The notes beneath the pieces are model-generated. The model did no database searches, was not told the origin of the DNA, and saw only the letters and a program-made list of their open reading frames with translations. The position numbers were made by a program, and so were the translations under genes. Positions 47,985 to 56,500 of a DNA stretch of 64,000 nucleotides are shown here, in pieces (within the stretch, counting starts at the first letter, position 1; each line of letters starts with the position of its first letter). The DNA comes from Chloracidobacterium sp. (GTDB lineage: Bacteria > Acidobacteriota > Blastocatellia > Pyrinomonadales > Pyrinomonadaceae), in NCBI GenBank assembly GCA_016706275.1, contig JADJJY010000002.1:730001-794000 (forward strand). The letters are read 5' to 3'.

Positions 47985-48428
47985 TTAAGAAACTATACGG
48001 TTAATGACCGCAACGTAATATTGCTCTCGCTTTATACGTCCGCCGTCGGTTATAAACAGATCAAAATCACCAAGATTAAAGTGATTGACCCGATATGTCT
48101 TATCCGTCAAGGGCTGATCAAACGGCCCTTGGAACCTGAGCACAAAACTTTCCTGCCCCCTACATACCCGCTTGCCGGCCGGTTTTGTGTCGGTCATATC
48201 GACCAACTTTAACGTAACGGCATTACTACCCTCGCCAAATGTAAAATCGGTATTTACAAATGGTAAGAATGAATCCCAGGTAAGCCTTGAAAGAGCATCA
48301 CCGGATAGATCGGGTATGGCAAACAGACCCTTGCCAGCTTTTTGCCCGAAAGCAACGCCATTAAACTGCAAAACGGCACCGATCGCTAGCGGAGCGGCGG
48401 CCAAAAAGTTTCGACGTGTTAATTTCAT
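47985..48428 (-). CDS. DUF6916-like protein with Tat signal peptide
   Basis: GGAGG precedes ATG 48428. The N-terminus MKLTRRNFLAAAPLAIGA is a twin-arginine (Tat) signal, implying export of a folded protein. The mature part (LSRLTWDSFLPFVNTDFTF...ESFVLRFQGPFDQPL...TYRVNHFNLGDFDLFITDGG...YYVAVIN) follows the DUF6916 pattern and is a diverged paralog of the next gene upstream, which lacks a signal. DUF6916 assignment is by eye from pattern and context. Confidence 0.8.
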   Translation of the reverse strand: MKLTRRNFLAAAPLAIGAVLQFNGVAFGQKAGKGLFAIPDLSGDALSRLTWDSFLPFVNTDFTFGEGSNAVTLKLVDMTDTKPAGKRVCRGQESFVLRFQGPFDQPLTDKTYRVNHFNLGDFDLFITDGGRIKREQYYVAVINRIVS

Positions 48429-48451
48429 TTCAAATTACCTCCGGTTGCGGC

Positions 48452-48772
48452 TCACGCGGCTGCCGCTTTTAGTAGATTAAACACCGCCTCGTAATACAGC
48501 CCGCTATCATCCTGTTTTACAGGCACGAGAAATAGATCCATCGCACCGATAGCCTCGTGCTCTAAACGGTAAATACCCTGATGCGGCGGAGCGTCTAACG
48601 GAGCCCGAAACAAAAGGGTAAAATTTTCCTGAGCCTCGTTAGAAACGATCTCATCTACACTGACTAGGCAGATCTCAAAAACCCCGCTCTCATCGGTACT
48701 TGTGTTAAAGATAGAACCAATTACAGCCGAAAACTCGTGCCTGGATGGAAGTTGTACAACAATTTCACTCAT
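48452..48772 (-). CDS. DUF6916-like protein, no signal peptide
   Basis: ATG 48772 is preferred; a TTG at 48811 would add 13 unconserved residues. About 106 residues with the pattern EICLVSVDEI, NFTLLFRAPLDAP, GIYRLEHEAIGAMDLFLVPV and YYEAVFNLL, matching the Tat-exported paralog downstream (24 bases on). Family function is unknown; it recurs beside tail-collar genes. Confidence 0.8.
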   Translation of the reverse strand: MSEIVVQLPSRHEFSAVIGSIFNTSTDESGVFEICLVSVDEIVSNEAQENFTLLFRAPLDAPPHQGIYRLEHEAIGAMDLFLVPVKQDDSGLYYEAVFNLLKAAAA

Positions 48773-48896
48773 AAGCGCCGCCGGAATGAGCCTAACTAAC
48801 CTTGCTAACAACCGTATGTAGCAATCGAATGCCTACATAATAGCAAACTTTTTTGAGATCGAATCAAAAAAAACCTCAACGAAACATTTTTTTTGA

Positions 48897-49895
48897 TCAG
48901 ATCGTCGGCTCACCTTTCCACTCAAATCTCAGATCGATACCATCGTCAGGTACAACCTCAAAACCTAACGTTCTGAACAGTTTTTGCGACGGATTAATTT
49001 GCTCAAGATAGATCCTCACCGACCTATTTGTGGCGGCGGCCTCGTTCTGTAAATTGCTGACGAGTTCGGTACCGATGCCTTTTTCCCTATATTCGGGTAG
49101 TACAGTAATATCCAAAATAGCGATCTGCTCAATGCCGCGATCGACATAGAGCCGACCGGCAGGCTTGCCGTCATACAAAATGATGTCGTGCGTGGCATCC
49201 GGGTATTTGACACTATACGTATAAGTTTGGGCGTCGAGTTGGTGGGCGGCAAACGCCCGCTTTTGTCCGTCATCCCACGGCGTCATTGAAAGCTCAGCCT
49301 CGCGCGAGACCGTGTATACCTGCAACAAAAATTCGCGGTCAGCTTCATTTACTGAACGCAGGATGACATTTGGGTCACCAGCCAGACTCCCTATTTTATG
49401 CCGGTCACTCATACGACATTCCGCGCTAATACCCCACGCCATCTCGTAGTAGATCTGCGTTTCCGTCGATACAAAAAAGCCATGTTTTTCATACAGCTCC
49501 TTGGCTTTGATGTTGGTTACATCAACCCGTAAAACAAGCGGTCTGGCCGAAGCCGCGGACTCTGTCTGGAGTTGTTCGATCAGGTGTGTTGCGATCCCAC
49601 GCCCACGATAATCGGGCAAAATTGCAATATCAACGATCCGAATCTGATCGGCCGACCGCTCGACCGTTAGACAGCCGGCGCTGTTTTGGTCAACAGTGAC
49701 TATGCTGTACTCGGTTTTCGGAAACTGTATCTTATACGCCTGCTGACGGGCACGAAACTGCATATCCAAAAATGCAGACTGCTGTTCCTCGTCCCAGCCA
49801 AAACAGGCCACCTCGGCCTGACGGCCGAGCCTGTAAAGTTGGCTCAAAAAAGCGTCATCCTCTTCAATTGCCGGCAGCAACTCGATATCGCCCAT
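48897..49895 (-). CDS. tandem GNAT acetyltransferase (two GNAT domains)
   Basis: Two Gcn5-related N-acetyltransferase domains: ~1-155 with the acetyl-CoA loop YRGRGIATHLIEQL and ~175-332 with YREKGIGTELVSNL. Both have the preceding VDIAILPDYR / LDITVLPEYR strand and a C-terminal LYEKHGF / LFRTLGF motif. The two halves are related along their whole length (DDAFLSQLYRLGRQAE vs DREFLLQVYTVSREAE), pointing to internal duplication. First gene of the minus-strand operon with DUF6916 and collar genes, so modification of a partner in that set is a possibility, not demonstrated. Confidence 0.9.
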   Translation of the reverse strand: MGDIELLPAIEEDDAFLSQLYRLGRQAEVACFGWDEEQQSAFLDMQFRARQQAYKIQFPKTEYSIVTVDQNSAGCLTVERSADQIRIVDIAILPDYRGRGIATHLIEQLQTESAASARPLVLRVDVTNIKAKELYEKHGFFVSTETQIYYEMAWGISAECRMSDRHKIGSLAGDPNVILRSVNEADREFLLQVYTVSREAELSMTPWDDGQKRAFAAHQLDAQTYTYSVKYPDATHDIILYDGKPAGRLYVDRGIEQIAILDITVLPEYREKGIGTELVSNLQNEAAATNRSVRIYLEQINPSQKLFRTLGFEVVPDDGIDLRFEWKGEPTI

Positions 49896-49993
49896 ATTAC
49901 TACCAGTATCCTCGTGCCCGATCTATCGTCAAGTGACGCGGAAACTTTTGCCGGACGCTATCAATCGAAGGGTAATAGATGCGTTAGGGTTGA

Positions 49994-50023
49994 GGGCGGG
50001 GATCCTATTGAGGTTCCCCGCCC
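49994..50023. other. GC-rich hairpin between the GNAT gene and the small basic-protein gene
   Basis: A 9-bp stem GGGCGGGGA/TCCCCGCCC with a 12-base loop, lacking a T tract on either strand. It may slow transcripts of the gene ending at 50188; otherwise unexplained. Confidence 0.4.
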
Positions 50024-50096
50024 ATATTTACCAAGAGTATCATCCGCCCGGGTTAGACAGCACCATTACCGCAAATGAATAGCGTTATGAACAGAA

Positions 50097-50162
50097 TTAG
50101 CCGCGAATACTCGTAACGCACCAGGGACCTAAGATGGTGAGAGACGCGATATTCGTGGCTAA
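50097..50162. repeat. inverted repeat with TTAGCCACGAAT arms
   Basis: TTAGCCGCGAAT (50097-50108) and ATTCGTGGCTAA (50151-50162) are inverted copies, one G-U pair apart, of the 12-mer also found at 37141 and 40938. The 42-base interior shows no gene. Confidence 0.6.
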
Positions 50163-50187
50163 AGGTGGTTGTTAACTGCGGAACAGC

Positions 50188-50460
50188 CTAGAAATATATG
50201 CGGATGTATCGAAACAGGCGAACGCCGCGGTCGTTGGTGTAATAGCGTCTGAGCACACGGTAACGGCGGTGTCCGACCTGCGTGCGTCGATACTGGCCGT
50301 AGTTCCTATAGCCGTGAGCGTTCTTATGCTTTTGACGCTTGTCCTGCTTATAATACCCGTGTTTTTGCCCGTTTTGTGCCGAAACCTGGTCACCCGATGC
50401 CGGCATCCAAAAGAATGTCGCCGCGAGCAGCATAACGTTTAAGATCATTTTGTTTTTCAT
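50188..50460 (-). CDS. small basic exported protein
   Basis: GGGAG precedes ATG 50460. Signal peptide (MILNVMLLAATFFWMPASGDQVSA) followed by ~60 residues very rich in Arg, Lys, Tyr and His (RQKHKNAHGYRNYGQYRRTQ; RRYRVLRRYYTNDRGVRLFRY). Similar short basic exported proteins are common in this kind of genome, but no function is known. Could be a chance frame, though the ribosome site and signal peptide argue for a gene. Confidence 0.65.
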   Translation of the reverse strand: MKNKMILNVMLLAATFFWMPASGDQVSAQNGQKHGYYKQDKRQKHKNAHGYRNYGQYRRTQVGHRRYRVLRRYYTNDRGVRLFRYIRIYF

Positions 50461-50494
50461 AATTTACTCCCTGCCGGTTGTCAGTTGTCGGATG

Positions 50495-50541
50495 CACTGT
50501 TCACTTTTCACTGTTCACTGTTAACTGTTCACTATTCACTG
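50495..50541. repeat. heptamer array abutting a stop codon
   Basis: CACTGTT, CACTTTT, CACTGTT, CACTGTT, AACTGTT, CACTATT, CACTGGT: 7-base units that contain the TAG stop (50532-50534) and last codons of the zinc-ribbon gene. Confidence 0.8.
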
Positions 50542-51347
50542 GTCGCCGATATTTCTGTGACGCTCTGCGGGCTGAGATTCATTATGTTGTCGCCGGCGAC
50601 GACTGAGACGGGTTGATTACACAATGCGAATCCGCGTCCGACACGCGAGACGGCAAAGAGATAATACTCGTTAGGAGCGACGCCCGCGAGATTTGCGGCT
50701 CCTGTACCGCTGGTAGTGCCGGAATATTTGGCATGAGCACCGATCGCACGCATTGCGGCACGCTGAAACTCACCGTAGCGTTCAGGATAGACAGCCGCTA
50801 AACCGAGACTGCCGGCGAGCGTGTTGCCCTCGATGGGCTCGACGCGGGCTTCGGACAGGATCATCTCGACGTCTTGGTCGAGCAGATAAAACCGCGTGAC
50901 GCGGGCCGGTTGTGGCGATCCGTTGACGGGTGCGACCTTGGCATTGATGATGACCGTGCCTTTGTCAGGTAGTGGAGCATTTGGCACCGATGTCGATGTG
51001 CCCGGTACAGTAGTCGTCTGTGCCGGAACATTTGCCGGCTGCGGCTCGCTCGATCTGGCCGGCTCGGTCACGGCGGTTCGTTTCCCGGCTGTGTTGACGT
51101 TTATATTGGTGTTGCCCTGTTCGCTATTGTTTCTAACCATAAAAAAGAGCAGGCCGATGACCATGATCGCGACGACCCCCATCGCCACGAACGCCCATGG
51201 CGGTACGCCGCTCTCTCGCGGTTCGGTAACAACGACCCGTCGCTCAACGACCGGCACCGGCGTGTGGATAGGCCGCCCGCAGTTTGCACAAGCGACGGCG
51301 ATATCTGAGTTTTCGTGGCCGCATTCGGGACAATTAAATAAAGACAT
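50532..51347 (-). CDS. zinc-ribbon single-TM membrane protein
   Basis: N-terminal zinc ribbon (CPECGHENSDIAVACANCG, CxxC-x10-CxxC, residues 5-23), a Pro/Val-rich linker, one TM helix (~50-70, PPWAFVAMGVVAIMVIGLLFFMV), a Thr/Pro-rich spacer with many TTVPGTSTSVP-like steps, and a C-terminal ~135-residue domain (ARVTRFYLLDQDVEMILSEARVEP...YPERYGEFQRAAMRAIGAHA...YYLFAVSRVGRGFALCNQPV). The last domain recurs in Acidobacteria-type proteins with unknown role. The zinc ribbon should be cytoplasmic. Confidence 0.82.
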   Translation of the reverse strand: MSLFNCPECGHENSDIAVACANCGRPIHTPVPVVERRVVVTEPRESGVPPWAFVAMGVVAIMVIGLLFFMVRNNSEQGNTNINVNTAGKRTAVTEPARSSEPQPANVPAQTTTVPGTSTSVPNAPLPDKGTVIINAKVAPVNGSPQPARVTRFYLLDQDVEMILSEARVEPIEGNTLAGSLGLAAVYPERYGEFQRAAMRAIGAHAKYSGTTSGTGAANLAGVAPNEYYLFAVSRVGRGFALCNQPVSVVAGDNIMNLSPQSVTEISATSE

Positions 51348-51498
51348 AGTAGAAAATACTCCTACATTTAAGAGTTACACACACCCGCCGCCGCTGACTG
51401 TGCGGTGGCGTACATAGGGCAAAGGGTTGGGGATGAGGGGCTTGAGAAGGAAGCCTTGAGAAGCGAGACGGAAGCTAAGAAAAAGGAGACAAGAGCAT

Positions 51499-51540
51499 CT
51501 GCTGTCTGTTGTCTTCTATCTCCTGTCTCCTATCTCCAAT
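51499..51540. repeat. heptamer array (CTGTCTC type) abutting a stop codon
   Basis: CTGTCTG, TTGTCTT, CTATCTC, CTGTCTC, CTATCTC units ending right at the TAA stop (51541-51543) of the Asp-box gene. Different sequence from the GTCACTN arrays but the same period and position. Confidence 0.75.
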
Positions 51541-52635
51541 TTACTGTTTCGATGGCTTTACCCGCATCGGTTCCAGTTGCGGGCCATAGATCAACGGGTT
51601 GTATGCTGGCATCTTTGTCGGCATGGCGGGTTTCCATTTTATGTTGGTCACAGGAGGCGTGCCGGTAAATAATGGTAACGAGGTATCAACCGATACGACC
51701 TGGGCATAATGCTGGCATGTACCTTTAGCCGGACACTGGGCCCAGACAGCTGCAAAATCGACGCTGCGCTGCCATACCGCGGCACCGCCCTTCATATAGT
51801 CGCCGTACCATTGCTCGGCACACTTTGGCCAGTCGCTTGCCGGATCGCACGGGATGGCTGGACGGCCCTTTGAGGTACGCTGAGGGTATTGGATATCCCA
51901 AGGGGCTGTCGAGAGCGTCGCCGGCTCGGTAAATAAGTAATTCCCCGACGTCAGCGAATATCTGGCCGGTGTCTTAAATGCCGTCTCAGGCAGTATCGTC
52001 GGGCCGGGACATTTATCTACACACTTGGTGTTCTCCCCTTCACAAAAAGTGACTGACGCCTGTGTCTTTGCCAGCGCGGCAATGCAGAATTCACGATCCT
52101 TATTGCAGGATGCGAGGCATTTTGCCTGTGCGTCCCATGGCTTTGGCGGCAGCGGCGGGTTGGCACCGTCGGTCTCGAGCCAATAGAGCATCGATAGGTT
52201 TGAGTCGGCATCGGGGCGCGGATCCTCGATAAATGAAAAATGCAATATCGATCCCGTCGGGCTCGCCGCACGGATGGTTTTGACCTCGGACGCGGTGTGG
52301 TCTTTGACATTTGCCGCGACGATCTGTATGACCGCCCGTTTTTTCGTAGCGGCCTGGCCCGGCAGTTTCATCATGGTTTCGAGCGTGGGATAGGCAATGA
52401 GTACAATGTCGGGGTCTTTGGTCCGTGCGATGCTGAGGCTAAACTTATTACCATGGGTGCCGGGGTCGTGGTAGAGGCTGCAGGGCTTTTTGTCCGCGGT
52501 GATATCCATCTGCGGCTTGTCCGGCTGCGACGGGTCGGGCGGCGTTAATGACAAGCCGCGGTCATCAGATAAGCTAAGCATCACTTGATCACCGACGCAC
52601 TGCGTGATGAATAGATGTTTTAGCGAAGCCGCCAT
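51541..52635 (-). CDS. Asp-box (BNR) propeller protein, C-terminal part (frameshifted from 52620-53360)
   Basis: Continuation of the upstream gene in another frame. Reading this frame upstream of its apparent start gives DAGVTWQNSSIRLEGWTPAAM, an Asp-box strand that follows VVLFVTK of the preceding frame. It carries further beta-propeller strands (LSLSDDRGLSLTPPDPSQ), a Cys-rich insert (CLASCNKDREFCIAAL...CEGENTKCVDKC) and ends YGPQLEPMRVKPSKQ. Sialidase-like fold; whether it is a glycosidase is not evident. One missing base at 52696-52698 (plus-strand T3 run) would fuse the parts. Confidence 0.82.
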   Translation of the reverse strand: MAASLKHLFITQCVGDQVMLSLSDDRGLSLTPPDPSQPDKPQMDITADKKPCSLYHDPGTHGNKFSLSIARTKDPDIVLIAYPTLETMMKLPGQAATKKRAVIQIVAANVKDHTASEVKTIRAASPTGSILHFSFIEDPRPDADSNLSMLYWLETDGANPPLPPKPWDAQAKCLASCNKDREFCIAALAKTQASVTFCEGENTKCVDKCPGPTILPETAFKTPARYSLTSGNYLFTEPATLSTAPWDIQYPQRTSKGRPAIPCDPASDWPKCAEQWYGDYMKGGAAVWQRSVDFAAVWAQCPAKGTCQHYAQVVSVDTSLPLFTGTPPVTNIKWKPAMPTKMPAYNPLIYGPQLEPMRVKPSKQ

Positions 52636-53360
52636 AGCCGCCGGGGTCCAGCCCTCGAGCCGGATAGACGAATTCTGCCAGGTAACGCCCGCGTCTTTGT
52701 TACGAACAGAACTACGGGATCGTCATCTACTGATCCGTCGGTATTTTTTCGACTGCAAAGCGTCGTCATAAATGCCCACGGCCCCTCGTGCATCGGATAT
52801 GGATAGGCGTACAACTCGGGCCGGTCAAATCCGCCGACGCCCGGCGGCGATTTGGCACAGTAGCCCATTTTCCTAAAACCCGCTTTGTTTATTGCTCCGA
52901 CCTTGTTCGAATCCAGAGCCGTCGCGGTGTCCCACGTCTGGCCATCGGTCGACCGCCACATCACCTGCGCGGACGCCCCGTTGGAATAGACCTTACCCGG
53001 CGCCGATAACAGAAACCGCCCGTCCTGCAGCCGGACGATCTGGGTATCATTTCCGTAGCCGCTAAAGACACGCAAACCGGAGGGACGATCTGTGACGATG
53101 CCGGCGGGAAACCTGGCATTGAAGTTAATGTATGTGGCAAGGCCGGGCTCTCTCCCGCTGGATATGACGACGTGCCGCCCGCTGATCGCCGCCATCAGCT
53201 CAGGTTCGCCGTATTGGGGTACCTCGACCGGCGCCGGGCTCAGCATCCGGATCAGACTCTGGTTGACTATTTGGGCGGTTGACGTTGTCGATGCCGACAC
53301 TAACAATGCAAGAATAACCGCTAACATCCTCGTACGGGGCGCTATTTTGGACTCAAACAT
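52620..53360 (-). CDS. exported Asp-box (BNR) propeller protein, N-terminal part (frameshifted)
   Basis: ATG 53360, after an AGGGGG site, gives the signal peptide MFESKIAPRTRMLAVILALLVSA; the 39 codons upstream of it are rejected. Propeller strands follow, including a clear Asp-box MWRSTDGQTWDTATAL. The frame is lost after DDDPVVLFVTK, and the last ~18 residues (TRALPGRIRLSG...) are out-of-frame. Intact, the protein would be about 605 residues. Confidence 0.82.
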   Translation of the reverse strand: MFESKIAPRTRMLAVILALLVSASTTSTAQIVNQSLIRMLSPAPVEVPQYGEPELMAAISGRHVVISSGREPGLATYINFNARFPAGIVTDRPSGLRVFSGYGNDTQIVRLQDGRFLLSAPGKVYSNGASAQVMWRSTDGQTWDTATALDSNKVGAINKAGFRKMGYCAKSPPGVGGFDRPELYAYPYPMHEGPWAFMTTLCSRKNTDGSVDDDPVVLFVTKTRALPGRIRLSGSRAGPRRLWRLR

Positions 53361-53503
53361 AACTGGTTTCCCCCTGTTGAACTGGTGTGGACAAATAGAA
53401 ACGGCAAAGTTGACCGGCGAGCCGACCGACCCCGCGCCATCCAACAAGTTATGTGGGGAATAGTAAACCAAAACCATTAATGAGACAAATGCGTTTGCCG
53501 TTC

Positions 53504-53535
53504 AAAAAAGGCGGACAGCAATGAGCCATCCGCCT
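53504..53535 (-). terminator. intrinsic terminator of LamG paralog 2
   Basis: Minus-strand stem AGGCGGA/TCCGCCT (53529-53535 with 53509-53515) then six T, about 40 bases past the stop at 53574. Confidence 0.85.
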
Positions 53536-53573
53536 GTTTAGAGGTAAATGAGGCGCAATTTCCCGCGAACTGC

Positions 53574-56500
53574 TTACTGCTCGCGGCCGGTGCCGCTCGA
53601 ACCAATGAAATCAGCATCCGTGACATTGTCGTTAAGCGTTATCACCCGGGTCGGTTGGGCAAAGGTGAAACGCCGCGAGCGGACGGTGACGATATAGGTC
53701 TCGCCGGCGTTCAGGCCGTCGACAACGTATCGGCCGAGGTTGCCGGTCGCCACGTTGCGTACATCGCCGCCGGTTCCGGTCACGGTCACAAACGCCCCGC
53801 GGATGCCGCGCCCCTCGGCGGTCACGACACGCCCCGCTATGGATAGTTCGGCAGCGGTCGGGGCCGTCGTTACGATCGCGAACGGGGAGAGCGATGTGAG
53901 GCCAACCGCGCAGAGGGGACGGGTACGCTGACGATGCGACGTGACATCAACCCAGCCTCCATTTTCGAGGTGCAAGATGCGCAATGTTGCGAACTCGGTT
54001 GTGGTAAATGAAGGCAGGTGAAAGCACAACGTTAGCGGATCCGTATATTGTGCGCTCGTGGCGATGTCGTATGTCAGCCCGAGCGTTCGCAGAGGCAGGG
54101 GCGGCAACACCACCGGATCGAGCGGTATCTCGTGCGTAACTCCGTTTGCCGTGACCGACGGGAAACTTACGGTCGCATCACCGATAGTTACATTTGTCAC
54201 AACGGCTGACCGTTTTGTCCCGCGGGCCCTCATCCCCGGCACCAGCGTTGCTTCCTGTTTTAGCTTGCCGGCGAACCCGGCGTTGTATATCGACTGGACC
54301 TCGGTAAGGGTCAAAGCCCGGTCGTACAGCGCGATCTCGTCCATCAATCCGTTGAACGGAGTTCCTCCATAATTGGTTGTAAATCCGATCCTGAAAGGGT
54401 TGGGTGATGAGCTGATAACGCCGCGCGGCGTCGTGCCTTTGAGTACGCCATCGATGTAGACGGAGATCTGCGACGCGTTGGCAGAAACCGCCAAATGGTG
54501 CCACGCATTTGGAGTGACGGACTGATCGCTTTCCCAATTATAGCTTGGTGCCCAGCCGTCCGTTCCTTCGAGACGTATCTTCTGGTCGTGAAGCCTAATG
54601 TCCCACCCCGTCCCGCCGTCGGGATATGACTTGCCGATCACGTAGGCTCCGTTGCCCACGTTACTGGATCTCATCCAAAGCTCGATCGAGAATGGGTCAC
54701 CCCCGAAGCTGCCGATGTTTCCGGCAACCTCAAGATAGTCATCTATACCGTCAAAATTAAATGCCTGGCCGACCTTGCCGACGCGGAAGTTCGCTCCGTT
54801 GTATAGCAACGCATTGTATCCGGTGCTTGTGAGCGTGCGCCCGTCACCGTCACCCGCCCACCAACTGATCTGGCCGCTCGGCGGAGTGGCCGCTGTCGGT
54901 TTGCACTTTCCGGCGCTGCCGGCATTGACTATCCGTTGGATCTCCTCAGCCGTTAATGCCCGGTCAAGTAGCTCGACCTCGTCCATTAAGCCGCCAAACC
55001 TATACGCCGGCGATACCCGATATCCCAAGTAAAGATCAGAGTTCGTTCTAGGAGTAAACGAACCAAGATTTGTGGGACCGGCAACGATCGAGCCATTGCG
55101 GTAAAGCGTGGCAATACCGCTTGCCTTATCGTATGTCATTGCAACGTGCTGCCACTCGTTAGGTGCGATGACACCGCCTGCGGACTGCAGTACGTGGAAA
55201 TTTCCGCCCGTGTCCGTTAAATTTATGTACAGATTGCCAGGAACCTCAGACCCGCCGAGCCAGAAATGAGCGCCGGTGACGCCGGAACCCCACTCCGCGA
55301 GCGGGTTGTTGGTTACCGTTGTTGGCTTGATCCACATGTCGATCGTCATTCCGCTGCGGACACCAACGTCCAGACCTGAAGATGCAGGAATGCGTATGTC
55401 CGCCGAACTGCCGTCAAAGTTGAATCCTTGGGCGACCTTTCCTGCCGTAAACGTCAGAGCGCCTTCGGCAATACCATTGTCAAAACCGCGGATATCGGAC
55501 GCGATCCCGTCGCCGGACCACCACGACGCCAAGCCGACCGGTGCGGGTGTGCATGTGCTGCAGAAACCGGCTCCTCTGGCATTGTGGATCGCCTGAATTT
55601 CAGCTCCTGAGAGAGAGCGGTTGAAAACAGAGACCTCGTCAAGCGCCCCATTCAAGAACCACCCATGGTACCCATAACTACCGAGTTTAAGATTTTGGGT
55701 AGAAACAAAAATGTCGCCCGATTTGCTGACCGAACCCTCGTTTATGCCATTGATATACAGCTTCATGTCAGAGCCGTCATACGTTCCTGCAAAATGGTAC
55801 CAGGTGTCTGTTGTAAGAGTGGTCGTCGAACAAAGATCGGTCAGACCGGCAAGTGTTCCATCCGTCGAAATTCTGAAACATACCCTGTTATTTCCGCCAA
55901 TTTCAGCTCCATACGCGATGGTGTTAGAACCTTCGGGCCCAAACTTATTGACGAGTTCATGGATCCTATTTAACTGATTTATTTTGAACCAGAACGACAT
56001 CGAGATCCGCGTGACATCGAGACTTGGCGAATCAGGAATTTCTACATAGTCATCGACGCCGTCAAAGCTAAATGCCTGACCGAGGATACCCGAGGTGAAC
56101 GTTGTGCCATTTGTCAGAACACCATTGTTGCGGCCCAGTGAATCAAAAGGATTATTCTCTGCCGCCCACATCGAGACCATACCGCTTGGTGGAGGTGCAC
56201 AAGCAGGACATATACCGGCTGAACCAGCGTCATAGATTGCGAGCAGTTCTGTTCCGGATAAAGCTCGGCCAGCGATCATTGGCTCATCGATCAAACCTGA
56301 GTAAAATTGTTGCCCAACATCATCGCTGCCGATCTTTACGTGCGACGAGGTATTAGCTACTGTGTGATGCCCCACACCGGCTGCCCCGACAGGCTGGCCA
56401 TTTACGTATAACGAGATCGCGTTATCGTCGTAGGTACAAGCAATGTAGGTCCATTCGCCGGGGTTCACCCGCCCACCGGTATGGCTAAACTGCGCCCACG

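Noticed and set aside
49994..50023. intrinsic terminator
   Set aside because: A good stem but no T tract on either strand; listed only as a hairpin.
51541..53360. two independent, translationally coupled genes
   Set aside because: The Asp-box is completed only by joining the frames; a single missing base is a simpler explanation.
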